Assembly (NCBI RefSeq): GCF_022179765.1
Contig: NZ_BPRE01000012.1
Coordinates: 62,001 to 126,000 of the forward strand
Direction: 5' to 3'
Length of the DNA: 64,000 nucleotides
Source: Methylorubrum suomiense
Lineage (GTDB): Bacteria > Pseudomonadota > Alphaproteobacteria > Rhizobiales > Beijerinckiaceae
Shown: positions 52,120-61,651 of the stretch, piece by piece
Numbering within the stretch: position 1 is the stretch's first letter
Layout of the letters: each line of letters starts with the position of its first letter
Notes under the pieces: generated by a model
Database searches by the model: none
Seen by the model: the letters and a program-made list of their open reading frames with translations, nothing else
What the model was told of the DNA's origin: nothing
Translations under genes and position numbers: made by a program

Positions 52120-52872
52120 ATGACCGCTCTCCGCTCGGCCGGGCTCGCGGCCGTCGGGCTCGCCGCCTTCCTCGGTGTTTGGGAGGCGGCGCCCCGGCTC
52201 GATCTCGTCAATCCGGCCTTCCTGCCGCCGCCCTCCTCGATCCCCGCCGCCTTCGGCCGTGAGATCGCCGGCGGCGCGTGGCCGAGGGCGGTCGCCGAGA
52301 GCCTGAGCCACTACGTCGTCGGTCTCGGGGTCGGTGCGGGGGCCGGGATCGCGCTCGGGCTCCTGTCGGGCATGTTCCGCTGGTTCGAGAGCCTGACGGC
52401 CTGGATCGTGCGGCTGCTGCGGCCGATTCCCGGCCTGGCCTGGGTGCCCTTCGCCATCATCTGGTTCGGCGTGCAGCCCTCGGCCGCCGTGTTCATCATC
52501 GCGATCGGCGTGTTCTGGATCGTGTTCTTCGCCACCCAAGGGGCCGTGCGCGGCGTCGACCGCGACCTGATCGAGGTGGCCCAGGCCTTCGGCTTCCGCG
52601 GGCCGTTCGCGCGGCTGACCAAGATCCTGTTGCCGGCGGCCACGCCCGGCATCCTGGTCGGCGTGCGCACCGCACTCGGGCAAGCCTGGATGGCCGTGGT
52701 CGCGGCGGAGATCTTCGGCGTCCCGGGCATCGGTGCCCGGATGATGCAGGCGTCCTCGCTCCTCTCCACCGACATCGTCGTCGTCTACATGCTGACCATG
52801 GCCGCCCTCTACGGCCTGTTCGACACCGGCTTCGTCGCCCTCCAGGGCTGGCTCCTGCGGTGGCGCGCATGA
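52120..52872 (+). CDS. NitT/TauT-type ABC transporter permease
   Basis: 250 residues, six hydrophobic segments. Typical start and first loop (FLPPPSSIPAAFGREIAGGA), ALGLLSGMFRWFESLT, and the ATPase-coupling EAA loop EVAQAFGFRGPFARLTKILL with PAATPGILVGVRTALGQAWM, close to TauC/SsuC. It forms the inner-membrane channel. Its stop overlaps the start of the ATPase gene (ATGA). Confidence 0.93.
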   Translation: MTALRSAGLAAVGLAAFLGVWEAAPRLDLVNPAFLPPPSSIPAAFGREIAGGAWPRAVAESLSHYVVGLGVGAGAGIALGLLSGMFRWFESLTAWIVRLLRPIPGLAWVPFAIIWFGVQPSAAVFIIAIGVFWIVFFATQGAVRGVDRDLIEVAQAFGFRGPFARLTKILLPAATPGILVGVRTALGQAWMAVVAAEIFGVPGIGARMMQASSLLSTDIVVVYMLTMAALYGLFDTGFVALQGWLLRWRA

Positions 52873-53624
52873 GCCCGATCATCGAGATCCGCGGCCTGTC
52901 GCTCGCCTACGAGCGCGACGGGCGGCGCACCGAGATCCTCTCGGCCCTCGACCTGGCCGTGCCGCGGGGGCAATTCCTCGTCATCGTCGGCGAGTCCGGC
53001 GTCGGCAAGTCGACGCTGCTGCGGGTGCTGATCGATCTCGCCAAGCCCAGCACGGGCACGGTGGGTCTCCACACCGCGCCCGACACCCGCACGCCGATGG
53101 CGCTGGTGTTCCAGGACGCCCGGCTGCTGCCCTGGCGGCGGGTGATCGACAACGTCGCCTTCGGTCTGGAGCGCCACGGCCTGCCCAAGGCCGAGCGTCG
53201 CGACCGCGCGGCGGCGATGCTCAAGCTCGTCGGTCTGGCCGATCTCGCCGGGCGCTGGCCGCACCAGCTCTCCGGCGGCCAGCGGCAGCGCGTCGCCATC
53301 GCCCGCGCCCTCGCGGTCGAGCCCGAGGTGCTCCTGATGGACGAGCCGTTCTCGGCGCTCGACAGCTTCACCCGCGAGGGGCTGCAGGACGAGATCCAGC
53401 GCATCAAGGCGCAGACCGGCAAAACCGTTCTGTTCGTGACCCACGACATCGACGAGGCGGTCTACCTCGCCGACCGGGTCGTGGTGCTGGCCGGCAGCCC
53501 CGGACGGATCGCCGCCGACGTCTCGATCACCCTGCCCCGTCCGCGTCGGCGTCGGGACGCGGAGCTGGTCGAGGCGGCCCGCCACCTGCGCGCGGAGCTG
53601 TCGCGGCGCTCTTCGGACCTGTGA
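52869..53624 (+). CDS. NitT/TauT-type ABC transporter ATP-binding protein
   Basis: 251 residues. Walker A VIVGESGVGKSTLLRVLIDL, Q-loop MALVFQDARLLPWRRVIDNV, signature LSGGQRQRVAIARALAVEP, Walker B VLLMDEPFSALDSFTREGLQ and the switch histidine in LFVTHDIDEAVYLADRVVVL. The close match to SsuB/TauB completes the binding protein-permease-ATPase set. Overlaps the permease gene by four bases, hence strongly coupled. Confidence 0.95.
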   Translation: MSPIIEIRGLSLAYERDGRRTEILSALDLAVPRGQFLVIVGESGVGKSTLLRVLIDLAKPSTGTVGLHTAPDTRTPMALVFQDARLLPWRRVIDNVAFGLERHGLPKAERRDRAAAMLKLVGLADLAGRWPHQLSGGQRQRVAIARALAVEPEVLLMDEPFSALDSFTREGLQDEIQRIKAQTGKTVLFVTHDIDEAVYLADRVVVLAGSPGRIAADVSITLPRPRRRRDAELVEAARHLRAELSRRSSDL

Positions 53625-53760
53625 TGCCCGCGATGCGGAACGCGAGCGTCGCTGTGCGGGTTCGTTGCTCGCGCGGACGACCTCCCGGAACACCTTGACG
53701 GTGGCGCTCCGCGCCGGGAACCATCGCGCGGTCCTTCGGGGTGCCGCCGGGAGAATCGGG

Positions 53761-54195
53761 ATGGGTATATTTCAGGACGCGCTCGTCCGCTTGAACCGTG
53801 TGGTGATGTCGTATGCGGGCGATGCCGTCTTCATGCAGGCGGCGGTCTCGGCGGCGGCCAACGTCATCGTGGCCGACGGCGATACCGACGAGGAGGAGAT
53901 CGAGGCCGCCCTCGTCAGCATGCGGGCCAACCCGATTCTCGAAAAATCCTACGACACGCTGACGCTGGAAAAGGCGCTGTTCGAGGCCCTGGCCCGGGCG
54001 GAACTGCGCGCCGGGCGCCTCGAGAACCTTCAGCAGGTCGCCGCCGTCGCCGACCGTCCGGTCGAGCACCGCCAGTACATCTTCCTGATCGCGGCGGACG
54101 CCGCCGACAAGGGCGGCATCACCGAGAGCGAGCACAAGGTTCTCGACGAGCTGGCCGCCGCCCTCGCCGTCGACAAGGCTTCGCTCCTCGCCTGA
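53761..54195 (+). CDS. TerB-family tellurite-resistance-like protein
   Basis: 144 residues, all helical, acidic. It follows the classic TerB layout: FQDALVRLNRVVMSYAGDAV, then AAANVIVADGDTDEEEIEAA with the first acidic loop, YDTLTLEKALFEAL, and the second acidic loop DAADKGGITESEHKVLDELA. TerB of the ter operon binds calcium and membranes; no other ter genes are here. It is a closer TerB match than the protein at 30042-30521. GGGAGAATCGGG precedes ATG 53761. Confidence 0.88.
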   Translation: MGIFQDALVRLNRVVMSYAGDAVFMQAAVSAAANVIVADGDTDEEEIEAALVSMRANPILEKSYDTLTLEKALFEALARAELRAGRLENLQQVAAVADRPVEHRQYIFLIAADAADKGGITESEHKVLDELAAALAVDKASLLA

Positions 54196-54293
54196 TCGGC
54201 AATCCGCCGAGGCGGCATCGCGCCGCCCACCACGCCCTCGCGGTCCTTTCGCGTCGGGCGTATGGTCGTCGCCGTTCGGGAGTTGGTATCACG

Positions 54294-54485
54294 ATGTACA
54301 AGGTGACGGGGACGGACCCGGCGGGACGCGAGATGACCTTCGCCTGCGGCACCGACGAGCAGGCCCTGGAAAAGACCTGGGAACTCGCCCGCCGCGGTTT
54401 TCGCGATATCGCGGTGTCGGACCCGAAAGGGAAGCGCATGAGCGCGGGTGCGTTCGAGCGGGCGCTGGACTTCGACTACGAGTGA
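54294..54485 (+). CDS. Small hypothetical protein
   Basis: 63 residues: YKVTGTDPAGREMTFACGTD, then QALEKTWELARRGFRDIAV and SPKGKRMSAGAFERALDF-type tail. It looks like a compact alpha/beta domain similar in outline to small proteins common in Methylobacterium that are annotated as hypothetical. GGGAGTTGG-type sequence lies about 10 bases before the ATG. No known function. Confidence 0.6.
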   Translation: MYKVTGTDPAGREMTFACGTDEQALEKTWELARRGFRDIAVSDPKGKRMSAGAFERALDFDYE

Positions 54486-54551
54486 GCCGCCCCGACGGGC
54501 GAAGCAACCGTTGGCACCGAGCGTTTCCGAGGGCGACAGCTTGTCCAAGCC

Positions 54552-54605
54552 ATCCCCCTCATTCTGAGGTGCCGGCGCGCGGGCTCCTCAGGATGAGGGG
54601 AATGG
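54552..54605. repeat. Long imperfect palindrome (intergenic repeat or terminator)
   Basis: The arms CCCTCATTCTGAGG and CCTCAGGATGAGGG pair through about 15 bases with a single G-T wobble, with a GC-rich centre. Similar palindromes recur in intergenic regions of Methylobacterium and Bradyrhizobium genomes (from memory). It lies 19 bases after the prfC stop (minus strand) and can serve as its terminator. Confidence 0.6.
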
Positions 54606-54623
54606 ATGGAAGGGAGGCGGCGC

Positions 54624-56243
<1,620 letters not shown>

Positions 56244-56362
56244 GGCGGGCACCGGCCGCGCCGCGGGCGGCCACTCGTGTCGAGGAATCCGGGATCGGGC
56301 TTCTCTACGCGTTCCGCGGCGCGGGCGCAAAGCCGATGCGGGGGGCGAACGGGCGGTCGTCG

Positions 56363-57106
56363 TCACCCCCGTCCGACATAGGGCATGGCGGTGGCCATCA
56401 CCGTCATGAACAGCACGTTAGCCGAGAGCGGCAGCCCCGCCATGTAGACGACTGCCTCCGCGACGTGACGCGCCTCCATGAACGGCTCGGGCCGGATGGT
56501 GCCATCGGCCTGCCGGGCGCCGCTGCCGAAGCTGTGGGTCATCTCGGTCTCGGCATTGCCGATATCGATCTGTCCGCAGGCGATGTCGAAGGCACGCCCA
56601 TCGAGGGCGGTGGCGCGGGTGAGGCCGGTGATCGCGTGCTTGGTGGCCGCGTAGGGCGCCGACATCGGTCGCGGCACGCTGGCCGAGATCGAGCCGTTGT
56701 TGATGATGCGCCCGCCGCGCGGATCCTGCCTGCGCATCATCCGGAAGGCCGCGCGGGAGCAGAGGAAGGCGCCGGTGAGATTGACGTTCACGCTCCGCAG
56801 CCAGTCCTCGACCGCGATCTCGTCGACCGTCGCGGCGGGGGTGAAGATGCCGGCATTGTTGAACAGCAGATCGATCCGCCCGTATCGCTCGGCGATGCGC
56901 GCGAACAGCGCCTCGACCGCCTGCGGATCGGACACGTCGGTCGGCACGCACGAAACCTCGCCCGGCAGGTCCCCCGCCACCGCCTCCAGCGCCGCCCCGC
57001 GCCGCCCGGCCAGCACCAGACGCCAACCGGCCTCGGACAGCCCCCGCGCCACCGCCCGCCCGATCCCCGACCCCGCCCCGGTCACCAGCGCCACGCCGCC
57101 GCTCAT
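56363..57106 (-). CDS. Short-chain dehydrogenase/reductase
   Basis: 247 residues. The Rossmann Gly-rich motif is ALVTGAGSGIGRAVARGLSE, then LLFNNAGIFTPAATVDE, and the catalytic Ser-Tyr-x-x-x-Lys triad: Ser in NNGSISASVPRP and Tyr/Lys in APYAATKHAITGLTRA. NAD(P)-dependent oxidoreductase of an unknown alcohol or ketone. The C-terminus is hydrophobic (NVLFMTVMATAMPYVG). It follows on the same strand as prfC, upstream of it by about 120 bases. No pathway neighbours. Confidence 0.92.
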   Translation of the reverse strand: MSGGVALVTGAGSGIGRAVARGLSEAGWRLVLAGRRGAALEAVAGDLPGEVSCVPTDVSDPQAVEALFARIAERYGRIDLLFNNAGIFTPAATVDEIAVEDWLRSVNVNLTGAFLCSRAAFRMMRRQDPRGGRIINNGSISASVPRPMSAPYAATKHAITGLTRATALDGRAFDIACGQIDIGNAETEMTHSFGSGARQADGTIRPEPFMEARHVAEAVVYMAGLPLSANVLFMTVMATAMPYVGRG

Positions 57107-57207
57107 CCACCCCTCCCCTCGCCGCCTCTCGATCCCCTATCGCAGCTCCACCTCCCCAGTTGCCAGCCCCGCGCGGCCCGTTTAGAGAACCGATGGCCCG
57201 AGGCCGA

Positions 57208-57282
<75 letters not shown>

Positions 57283-57423
57283 ATTCCCCCTAGGGAAATG
57301 GCTACTTGGCATCTCCGACTGTTCGGACAGAAAAGAACAAACTGGGGTCGGAGCCGGCGCGAAAGTCGGCACAGTCCAAGACACCGCCTCAGCGCTCTTT
57401 CTGCTCGCCGGAGGGCTCAGCGC

Positions 57424-57711
57424 ATGATCGACGAGACCCTGATCGGGCCGCTCGGCTATCGGTTCACCAACCTTTTCACACGCCGTCCGACGGCCTTCGG
57501 CGCCCGCACCTCGTGGCAGATGGCTGACGCCATGCTGCAGTCCATGCTGGCTGGCGGCATCTCGCCTCCGATCTGCCGCGTTCCGGCCGAGCATCTGGCC
57601 GAGGCAATGCTTCAGTGCCGCGAAGAGCATTCGCGCGAGTCGGCCGAGAATCGGCAGATGAAGCGCGCTTGCCTGCTCCAGATGCGCGCCCTCGGAAGTA
57701 AGAGCGTCTAA
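57424..57711 (+). CDS. Hypothetical protein ending at an IS remnant
   Basis: 95 residues, IDETLIGPLGYRFTNLFTRR then QMADAMLQSMLAGGISPPIC and RVPAEHLAEAMLQCREEHSR. No family recognised. GGAGGG lies eight bases before the ATG, so it is probably translated. The stop codon falls inside the left inverted repeat of the decayed IS element, so its natural C-terminus was probably cut off by the insertion. It lies 140 bases after the tRNA. Confidence 0.55.
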   Translation: MIDETLIGPLGYRFTNLFTRRPTAFGARTSWQMADAMLQSMLAGGISPPICRVPAEHLAEAMLQCREEHSRESAENRQMKRACLLQMRALGSKSV

Positions 57712-58070
57712 TAGAACCGCCTCATCTGGTTGAGGGTGATGAGGCTTGCCGCGAGACTGGTGGAGGCCTCGTCGATGTCGGCGCAACGCTCGTAGCGGAT
57801 CGGCAGGCGGCGGAAGCGATTGAGCCAAGCATGGATCCGCAGCCCATCTCGGCGGGCAGCATCTCCCAGGGCAGACCTGAGCGCAGCACGAACAGGATCC
57901 CGGTCAGCGCGGCGCGGTTCTCAATCGGAGGCCGTCCGCCCTTCGGGCCCGGCCGAGGCGGCGGCAGAAGCGGGGCAATCTCAGTCTAGAGATCGTCGGG
58001 AAGCAGAGGTCGAGCCATACTCAGCCAACGCCTCACCCACCACAGCGTGCCGTTCTGTTAGGCGTTCTAA
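57699..58070. mobile_element. Decayed IS5-type element
   Basis: Terminal inverted repeats of 16 bases at 57699-57714 (TAAGAGCGTCTAATAG) and 58055-58070 (CTGTTAGGCGTTCTAA) match at 12 of 16 positions. They enclose a transposase remnant (57708-58018). About 370 bases remain of an element that is normally near 0.8-1.3 kb, so a large internal deletion occurred. Family placement rests on the transposase remnant. Confidence 0.7.
57708..58018 (-). pseudogene. IS5-family transposase remnant
   Basis: The N-terminal part reads MARPLLPDDL, a stop codon (TAG where a Trp codon is usual), then TEIAPLLPPPRPGPKGGRPP and LTGILFVLRSGLPWEMLPAE. The reading then jumps in a different frame to a C-terminal part AWLNRFRRLPIRYERCADID. 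The central DDE catalytic region is absent. Both a premature stop and an internal deletion make it non-functional. Known relatives of these ends are IS5-group (IS427-like) transposases. Confidence 0.75.
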
Positions 58071-58080
58071 ATCAGTTGGG

Positions 58081-58102
58081 CTCGGCTTTATCGGGAGCCG
58101 AG
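58081..58102 (-). terminator. Hairpin terminator of the SIP gene
   Basis: CTCGGCT (58081-58087) and AGCCGAG (58096-58102) form a perfect 7-bp stem with an eight-base loop, a few bases beyond the stop of the siderophore-interacting protein gene on the minus strand. Confidence 0.55.
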
Positions 58103-58106
58103 AAAG

Positions 58107-58937
58107 TTAGATGTCGAAGTCGTCGTGGACAGCGGCGGCGCCTTGGCGCCAATAGCCGTGAGCGCGCACATAGCGACGGTCGGCGCCACGCTCGTCGATC
58201 AGCACGGTGCGCAGGCTCTTGGCGACGGCGGATTCCGCGGCGATCCAGGCGTAGCAATAGCCCGCCGGAAAGGTCAGGCCGCGCAGGGCGGCGACGATCG
58301 CCGCCCCGTGTCCTTCGCCGCGGCGCACCCAGACGATCTCGGCCCCGACGGGATGCGCCAGCGCCACGAAGGGCTCGCCATCGTGGGTCTCGATCAGCGC
58401 CACCGCCCGGCTCATCGCCGGCAACTCCTCAAGCCGGCGCGCCAGGGCCGGAAGGCCGGTCTCGTCGGCCACGAGGAGATGCCAGTCGAAGTCGAAGGGC
58501 ACCAGGAAGGAACCGCGCGGGCCGGCGATCCAGGCGGGATCCCCCGGCCGGGCCTCGGCCGCCCAGCGGCTGGCCGGGCCCTCGTGCAGCAGCGCGAAAT
58601 CGATATCGAGCTCTCGCGCCTCGGGATCGTAGCGGCGCGGCGTGAAATCACGTCCCAGCGGTTGGGGGCCGGTCTCAGGAAAGACGAGCCCGTCCGGTCC
58701 GGTCTCCGGCAGCACCGGCCTGTCATGGCCGGGAGCGGCGAAGAACATCTTGACGTGATCGTCGAAGCCGGGGCTCGCGAAACCATCGAGGTCCGGGCCG
58801 GTGAGGGTGATGCGCCGCATCGCCGGGCCGAGGGGCACGGTGCGCAGGACTGACAGCTGCCGCAGCACGACCGGGTGGCGCTGGCGCCGCGTCATCCGTT
58901 CGCGCGGCCCTTCCGGGCTGTCCGTGCTCATCGTCAT
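58107..58937 (-). CDS. Siderophore-interacting protein (FAD ferric-siderophore reductase)
   Basis: 276 residues from ATG 58937. The flavin-binding ferredoxin-reductase-like fold shows DFTPRRYDPEARELDIDFAL (FAD site with the R-x-Y pattern), EGPASRWAAEARPGDPAW with GPRGSFLVPFDFDWHLLVAD, and the C-terminal SIP signature YCYAWIAAESAVAKSLRTVL with RRYVRAHGYWRQG. SIP enzymes reduce Fe(III) in imported siderophores to release iron in the cytoplasm. It lies downstream of the TonB-dependent receptor gene on the same strand, with a terminator-like hairpin in between. Confidence 0.92.
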   Translation of the reverse strand: MTMSTDSPEGPRERMTRRQRHPVVLRQLSVLRTVPLGPAMRRITLTGPDLDGFASPGFDDHVKMFFAAPGHDRPVLPETGPDGLVFPETGPQPLGRDFTPRRYDPEARELDIDFALLHEGPASRWAAEARPGDPAWIAGPRGSFLVPFDFDWHLLVADETGLPALARRLEELPAMSRAVALIETHDGEPFVALAHPVGAEIVWVRRGEGHGAAIVAALRGLTFPAGYCYAWIAAESAVAKSLRTVLIDERGADRRYVRAHGYWRQGAAAVHDDFDI

Positions 58938-59151
58938 GAAACCTCTTTCCGGTCTCCGGCGACAGGCGCCGCGGAGAGCCGCCGTACGGCAGCGATCGGG
59001 GGGCTGGCGGCCGCGCGAACGGGCCACGTGTCCAGTTGGTTTTGGTCAGAGGAGAAGCCGGGATCGGACCGGCCGACCCAAGCTAAAGAAATCGGAAGAT
59101 CGTACAATCACAATGCCTTGGATCGAGGCCTACTCGAGTTTTACGGCCCTT

Positions 59152-59187
59152 AAGCCGTGCCCAGTCGGTATCGATCGGACACGGCTT
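59152..59187 (-). terminator. Hairpin terminator of the receptor gene
   Basis: AAGCCGTG (59152-59159) and CACGGCTT (59180-59187) form a perfect 8-bp stem, about 34 bases past the stop of the TonB-dependent receptor gene, suggesting that SIP has its own transcript or is reached only by readthrough. Confidence 0.6.
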
Positions 59188-59220
59188 GAGGATCTCGCTT
59201 CGGCGGGACCGCAGGCCACA

Positions 59221-61323
59221 TCAGAACTTGACCTCGACGCCGCCGCCGATCTCGCGGGGGAGCACCAGGGTGCCCTCGTAGTAGTTCGAGGGCCGGGCGC
59301 GGGTCAGGCGCTGGTAGGTGACGGAGCGGTCATCGAGCAGGTTGTTGCAGAACACGAACAGCCGGGCGTTCTCGCTGGCCACGTAGGTGATCCGCGCATC
59401 GGCGACCGTGTAGCTCTTGATCTTGGCGAGGGGGTTGTTGGCATCCTCGGAGAAGTAATCATCAGTGTAGCGGACCACGCCGCCCAGCGTCACCTTCGGC
59501 ATGAACTCCCAGTCGAAGCCGACCTTGAGGTTCATGGCCGGGGCGCGGGCGAACTGCTTGCCCTGGAACACCGCCCGGGTGTTGAGATCGCGGGTGATGC
59601 GGGTGTTGAGCAGGCCGATGCCGCCCTTCACGCGCAGGTTATCCAGAACGAGGTAATCCGCACCGATCTCGGCGCCATAGGAGCGTGAGGCGTCGACGTT
59701 GACGGTGAAGGACGAGAACACGCCGGGGGCGAGGTTCTGATCGATGTAGTGCTGGCCGTTTTTGAAGTTGGTGTAGAACAGGTTGGTGGTCAGGAACATG
59801 CGGTCGTCAAGAAGACGTGCCCGCGCGAACAATTCGTAATTGCGCGCCGACTCCTCTTTGAAGGAGATGTATCGGCCGGTGGTCAGGTTCAGCGAGACGC
59901 CGCCGGGATTGTAGCCCTCGCTGTAGAGGGCGCCGACCGTCACGTCGCGGGTGATGTCGTAGGACAGGGTGACCTTTGGCAGGACAACGCTGAAGGCACG
60001 GCTGTAATTCAGGAACTCGCGGGCATAGGGCGAGGTGCCGGCCCGGCTGAGGTCGTCGTACTGGTAGCGCAGGCTGCCGGACAACGTCCACTTTTCGAGG
60101 AAACGATAGTTCAGCTCGCCGAAGACGCCGAGACTGTCGCGATGGTCGCTGTAGCGGGTTGGTCCGATCAAGTTCAGCGAGTCAATGGAATCGGTCGAAT
60201 AGTAGTAATATCCGACCATACCACTGAGGCCTTCGACCAGTGGGTCTCCGAAAGTGACGCGGGACTCGTTCGAGAGATTTTTGGGATGGATCGTCGCCGA
60301 TCCGTTGTTGACCGGTGCGGTGTACCGCTTCGTCAGTACGTCTGAATACTGAAATTGGTTGACGATTTTGACGCCATTCCCGAAGTCGTAGCCGAGATCG
60401 AAAATACCGACATTGGCGATGTTGGCATAGGTCGGGGACGAGGTGACGATGCTGTTGCGCTGCGAGAACGGCCGGTTCGCGGCCTCGAAGGTCGGCCGAT
60501 TGTTGAATGTGCGCGAATAGGTGACCTTCGCCTCAAGCCCCGGCAGTTCCTTCGGCCGGTACAGCACCTTGAAGCGGATGTTGGCCGTTTCCAGGTCGAG
60601 ATCGGTACCCGTGCCGTTGAAGGCCGGGTTGATGTAGTTGATGAAATTGTCCCGCCCGTAATAATCCACGGCAAGACGAGCAGCGACCTCGTCCGAGATC
60701 GGCATGTTCAGCATGGCTGCGGTGCGCTTGAGGTCGCGGCTGCCGTAGAGGGCCTGGAACCGGGCCTCGGGGACGAAGGTGGGGTCGTTGGTGCGGATCA
60801 CGATCGCGCCAGCGATGCTGTTGGCACCCTGCGAGATCGTCTGTGGTCCGCGGAAGACCTCGATAGAATTCGTGTCCCACAATGGCACGCTGCCGAAGAC
60901 AAGCTCGTTGTAGGTGAGATTGTGGCCGTCGATGTTGACGATGGTCCGCGGCACGGTGCCGCCGAAGAACGCGGTCGCACCGGAATTCGGACCCTCGCTG
61001 TCCTGGCCGCGGATGGTCGGAGCGCCCCCGAGACCGCCCGTCGTGGGGAAATTGACGTTGGGCGTCCCGAGCAGCGCGTCTGACGCCGAGTTACGGTTCA
61101 CGTCCTTCTCGATCTCCTCGCGGGTCACCACCGTCACCGACGAGGCCGTCTGCTGGAGCGGGCGCGTGATCTTCTCGCCGGAGACGGAGATCTCCTCGAG
61201 CTGTACCGCGTTTGCTTGCGCGATGTCGGTGGCTTTCTGCGCCAGGGCGGCACTCCCCAGCATGGATAGAAGTGCGGCGCCGCTGACACTGCGCAGCCAC
61301 CGTTGGACAGAGGTCGTCGGCAT
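59221..61323 (-). CDS. TonB-dependent outer-membrane receptor
   Basis: 700 residues from ATG 61323. Signal peptide WLRSVSGAALLSMLGSAALA, then EEISVSGEKITRPLQQTASS where a TonB-box-like segment is expected, the plug domain (VTREEIEKDVNRNSASDALL; PTIRGQDSEGPNSGATAFFG; DTNSIEVFRGPQTISQGANS), and a 22-strand-type barrel ending with the aromatic C-terminal residue F. It imports a chelated metal or other large ligand using TonB energy. The plug sequence resembles siderophore receptors, but the ligand cannot be told; lanthanide chelates are also handled by such receptors in methylotrophs. Divergent from an IclR regulator. Confidence 0.93.
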   Translation of the reverse strand: MPTTSVQRWLRSVSGAALLSMLGSAALAQKATDIAQANAVQLEEISVSGEKITRPLQQTASSVTVVTREEIEKDVNRNSASDALLGTPNVNFPTTGGLGGAPTIRGQDSEGPNSGATAFFGGTVPRTIVNIDGHNLTYNELVFGSVPLWDTNSIEVFRGPQTISQGANSIAGAIVIRTNDPTFVPEARFQALYGSRDLKRTAAMLNMPISDEVAARLAVDYYGRDNFINYINPAFNGTGTDLDLETANIRFKVLYRPKELPGLEAKVTYSRTFNNRPTFEAANRPFSQRNSIVTSSPTYANIANVGIFDLGYDFGNGVKIVNQFQYSDVLTKRYTAPVNNGSATIHPKNLSNESRVTFGDPLVEGLSGMVGYYYYSTDSIDSLNLIGPTRYSDHRDSLGVFGELNYRFLEKWTLSGSLRYQYDDLSRAGTSPYAREFLNYSRAFSVVLPKVTLSYDITRDVTVGALYSEGYNPGGVSLNLTTGRYISFKEESARNYELFARARLLDDRMFLTTNLFYTNFKNGQHYIDQNLAPGVFSSFTVNVDASRSYGAEIGADYLVLDNLRVKGGIGLLNTRITRDLNTRAVFQGKQFARAPAMNLKVGFDWEFMPKVTLGGVVRYTDDYFSEDANNPLAKIKSYTVADARITYVASENARLFVFCNNLLDDRSVTYQRLTRARPSNYYEGTLVLPREIGGGVEVKF

Positions 61324-61651
61324 CGGGGTCTCGTGACCGTTCGTAGAGAGTTGGGTGGCGTGGGATCGACGATCGCGCATCGAATCCAGAGCGCCATCAT
61401 TCCACAATCCGATATGCGTTCCGCGAGTCAACATGGCGCGCTCAAGCGTGGCCGTTTGATCGCGCGGCGTTGCAAACGCGCCACGTACCTGATTTATTTC
61501 AGAATTTTTCAAAACTAGCGTTGCTCCGCCGGAGCAAATACGGGTAGGCGGGCCAGTCCGTCCGGGGGGCCGCGCGGCCTGCCCGCGCCGGATCTGCTGG
61601 GTCCCGCAGGAGGGCGCTGCGCCACCCTGCGCTCGAAGACGGGACGGTGGC
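61324..61651. promoter_or_regulatory. Divergent promoter region receptor / IclR
   Basis: 328 bases, partly AT-rich. It contains the perfect palindrome TTGCTCC-GCC-GGAGCAA at 61521-61537, and upstream of it ATTTATTTCAGAATTTTTC around 61492-61510, which recalls iron-response elements only loosely. Both divergent promoters should lie here. The palindrome is the best operator candidate for the IclR protein. Confidence 0.5.

Noticed and set aside
57283..57300. Short hairpin just after the tRNA as a terminator
   Set aside because: TTCCC/GGGAA gives only a 5-bp stem without a U-run; too weak to call.
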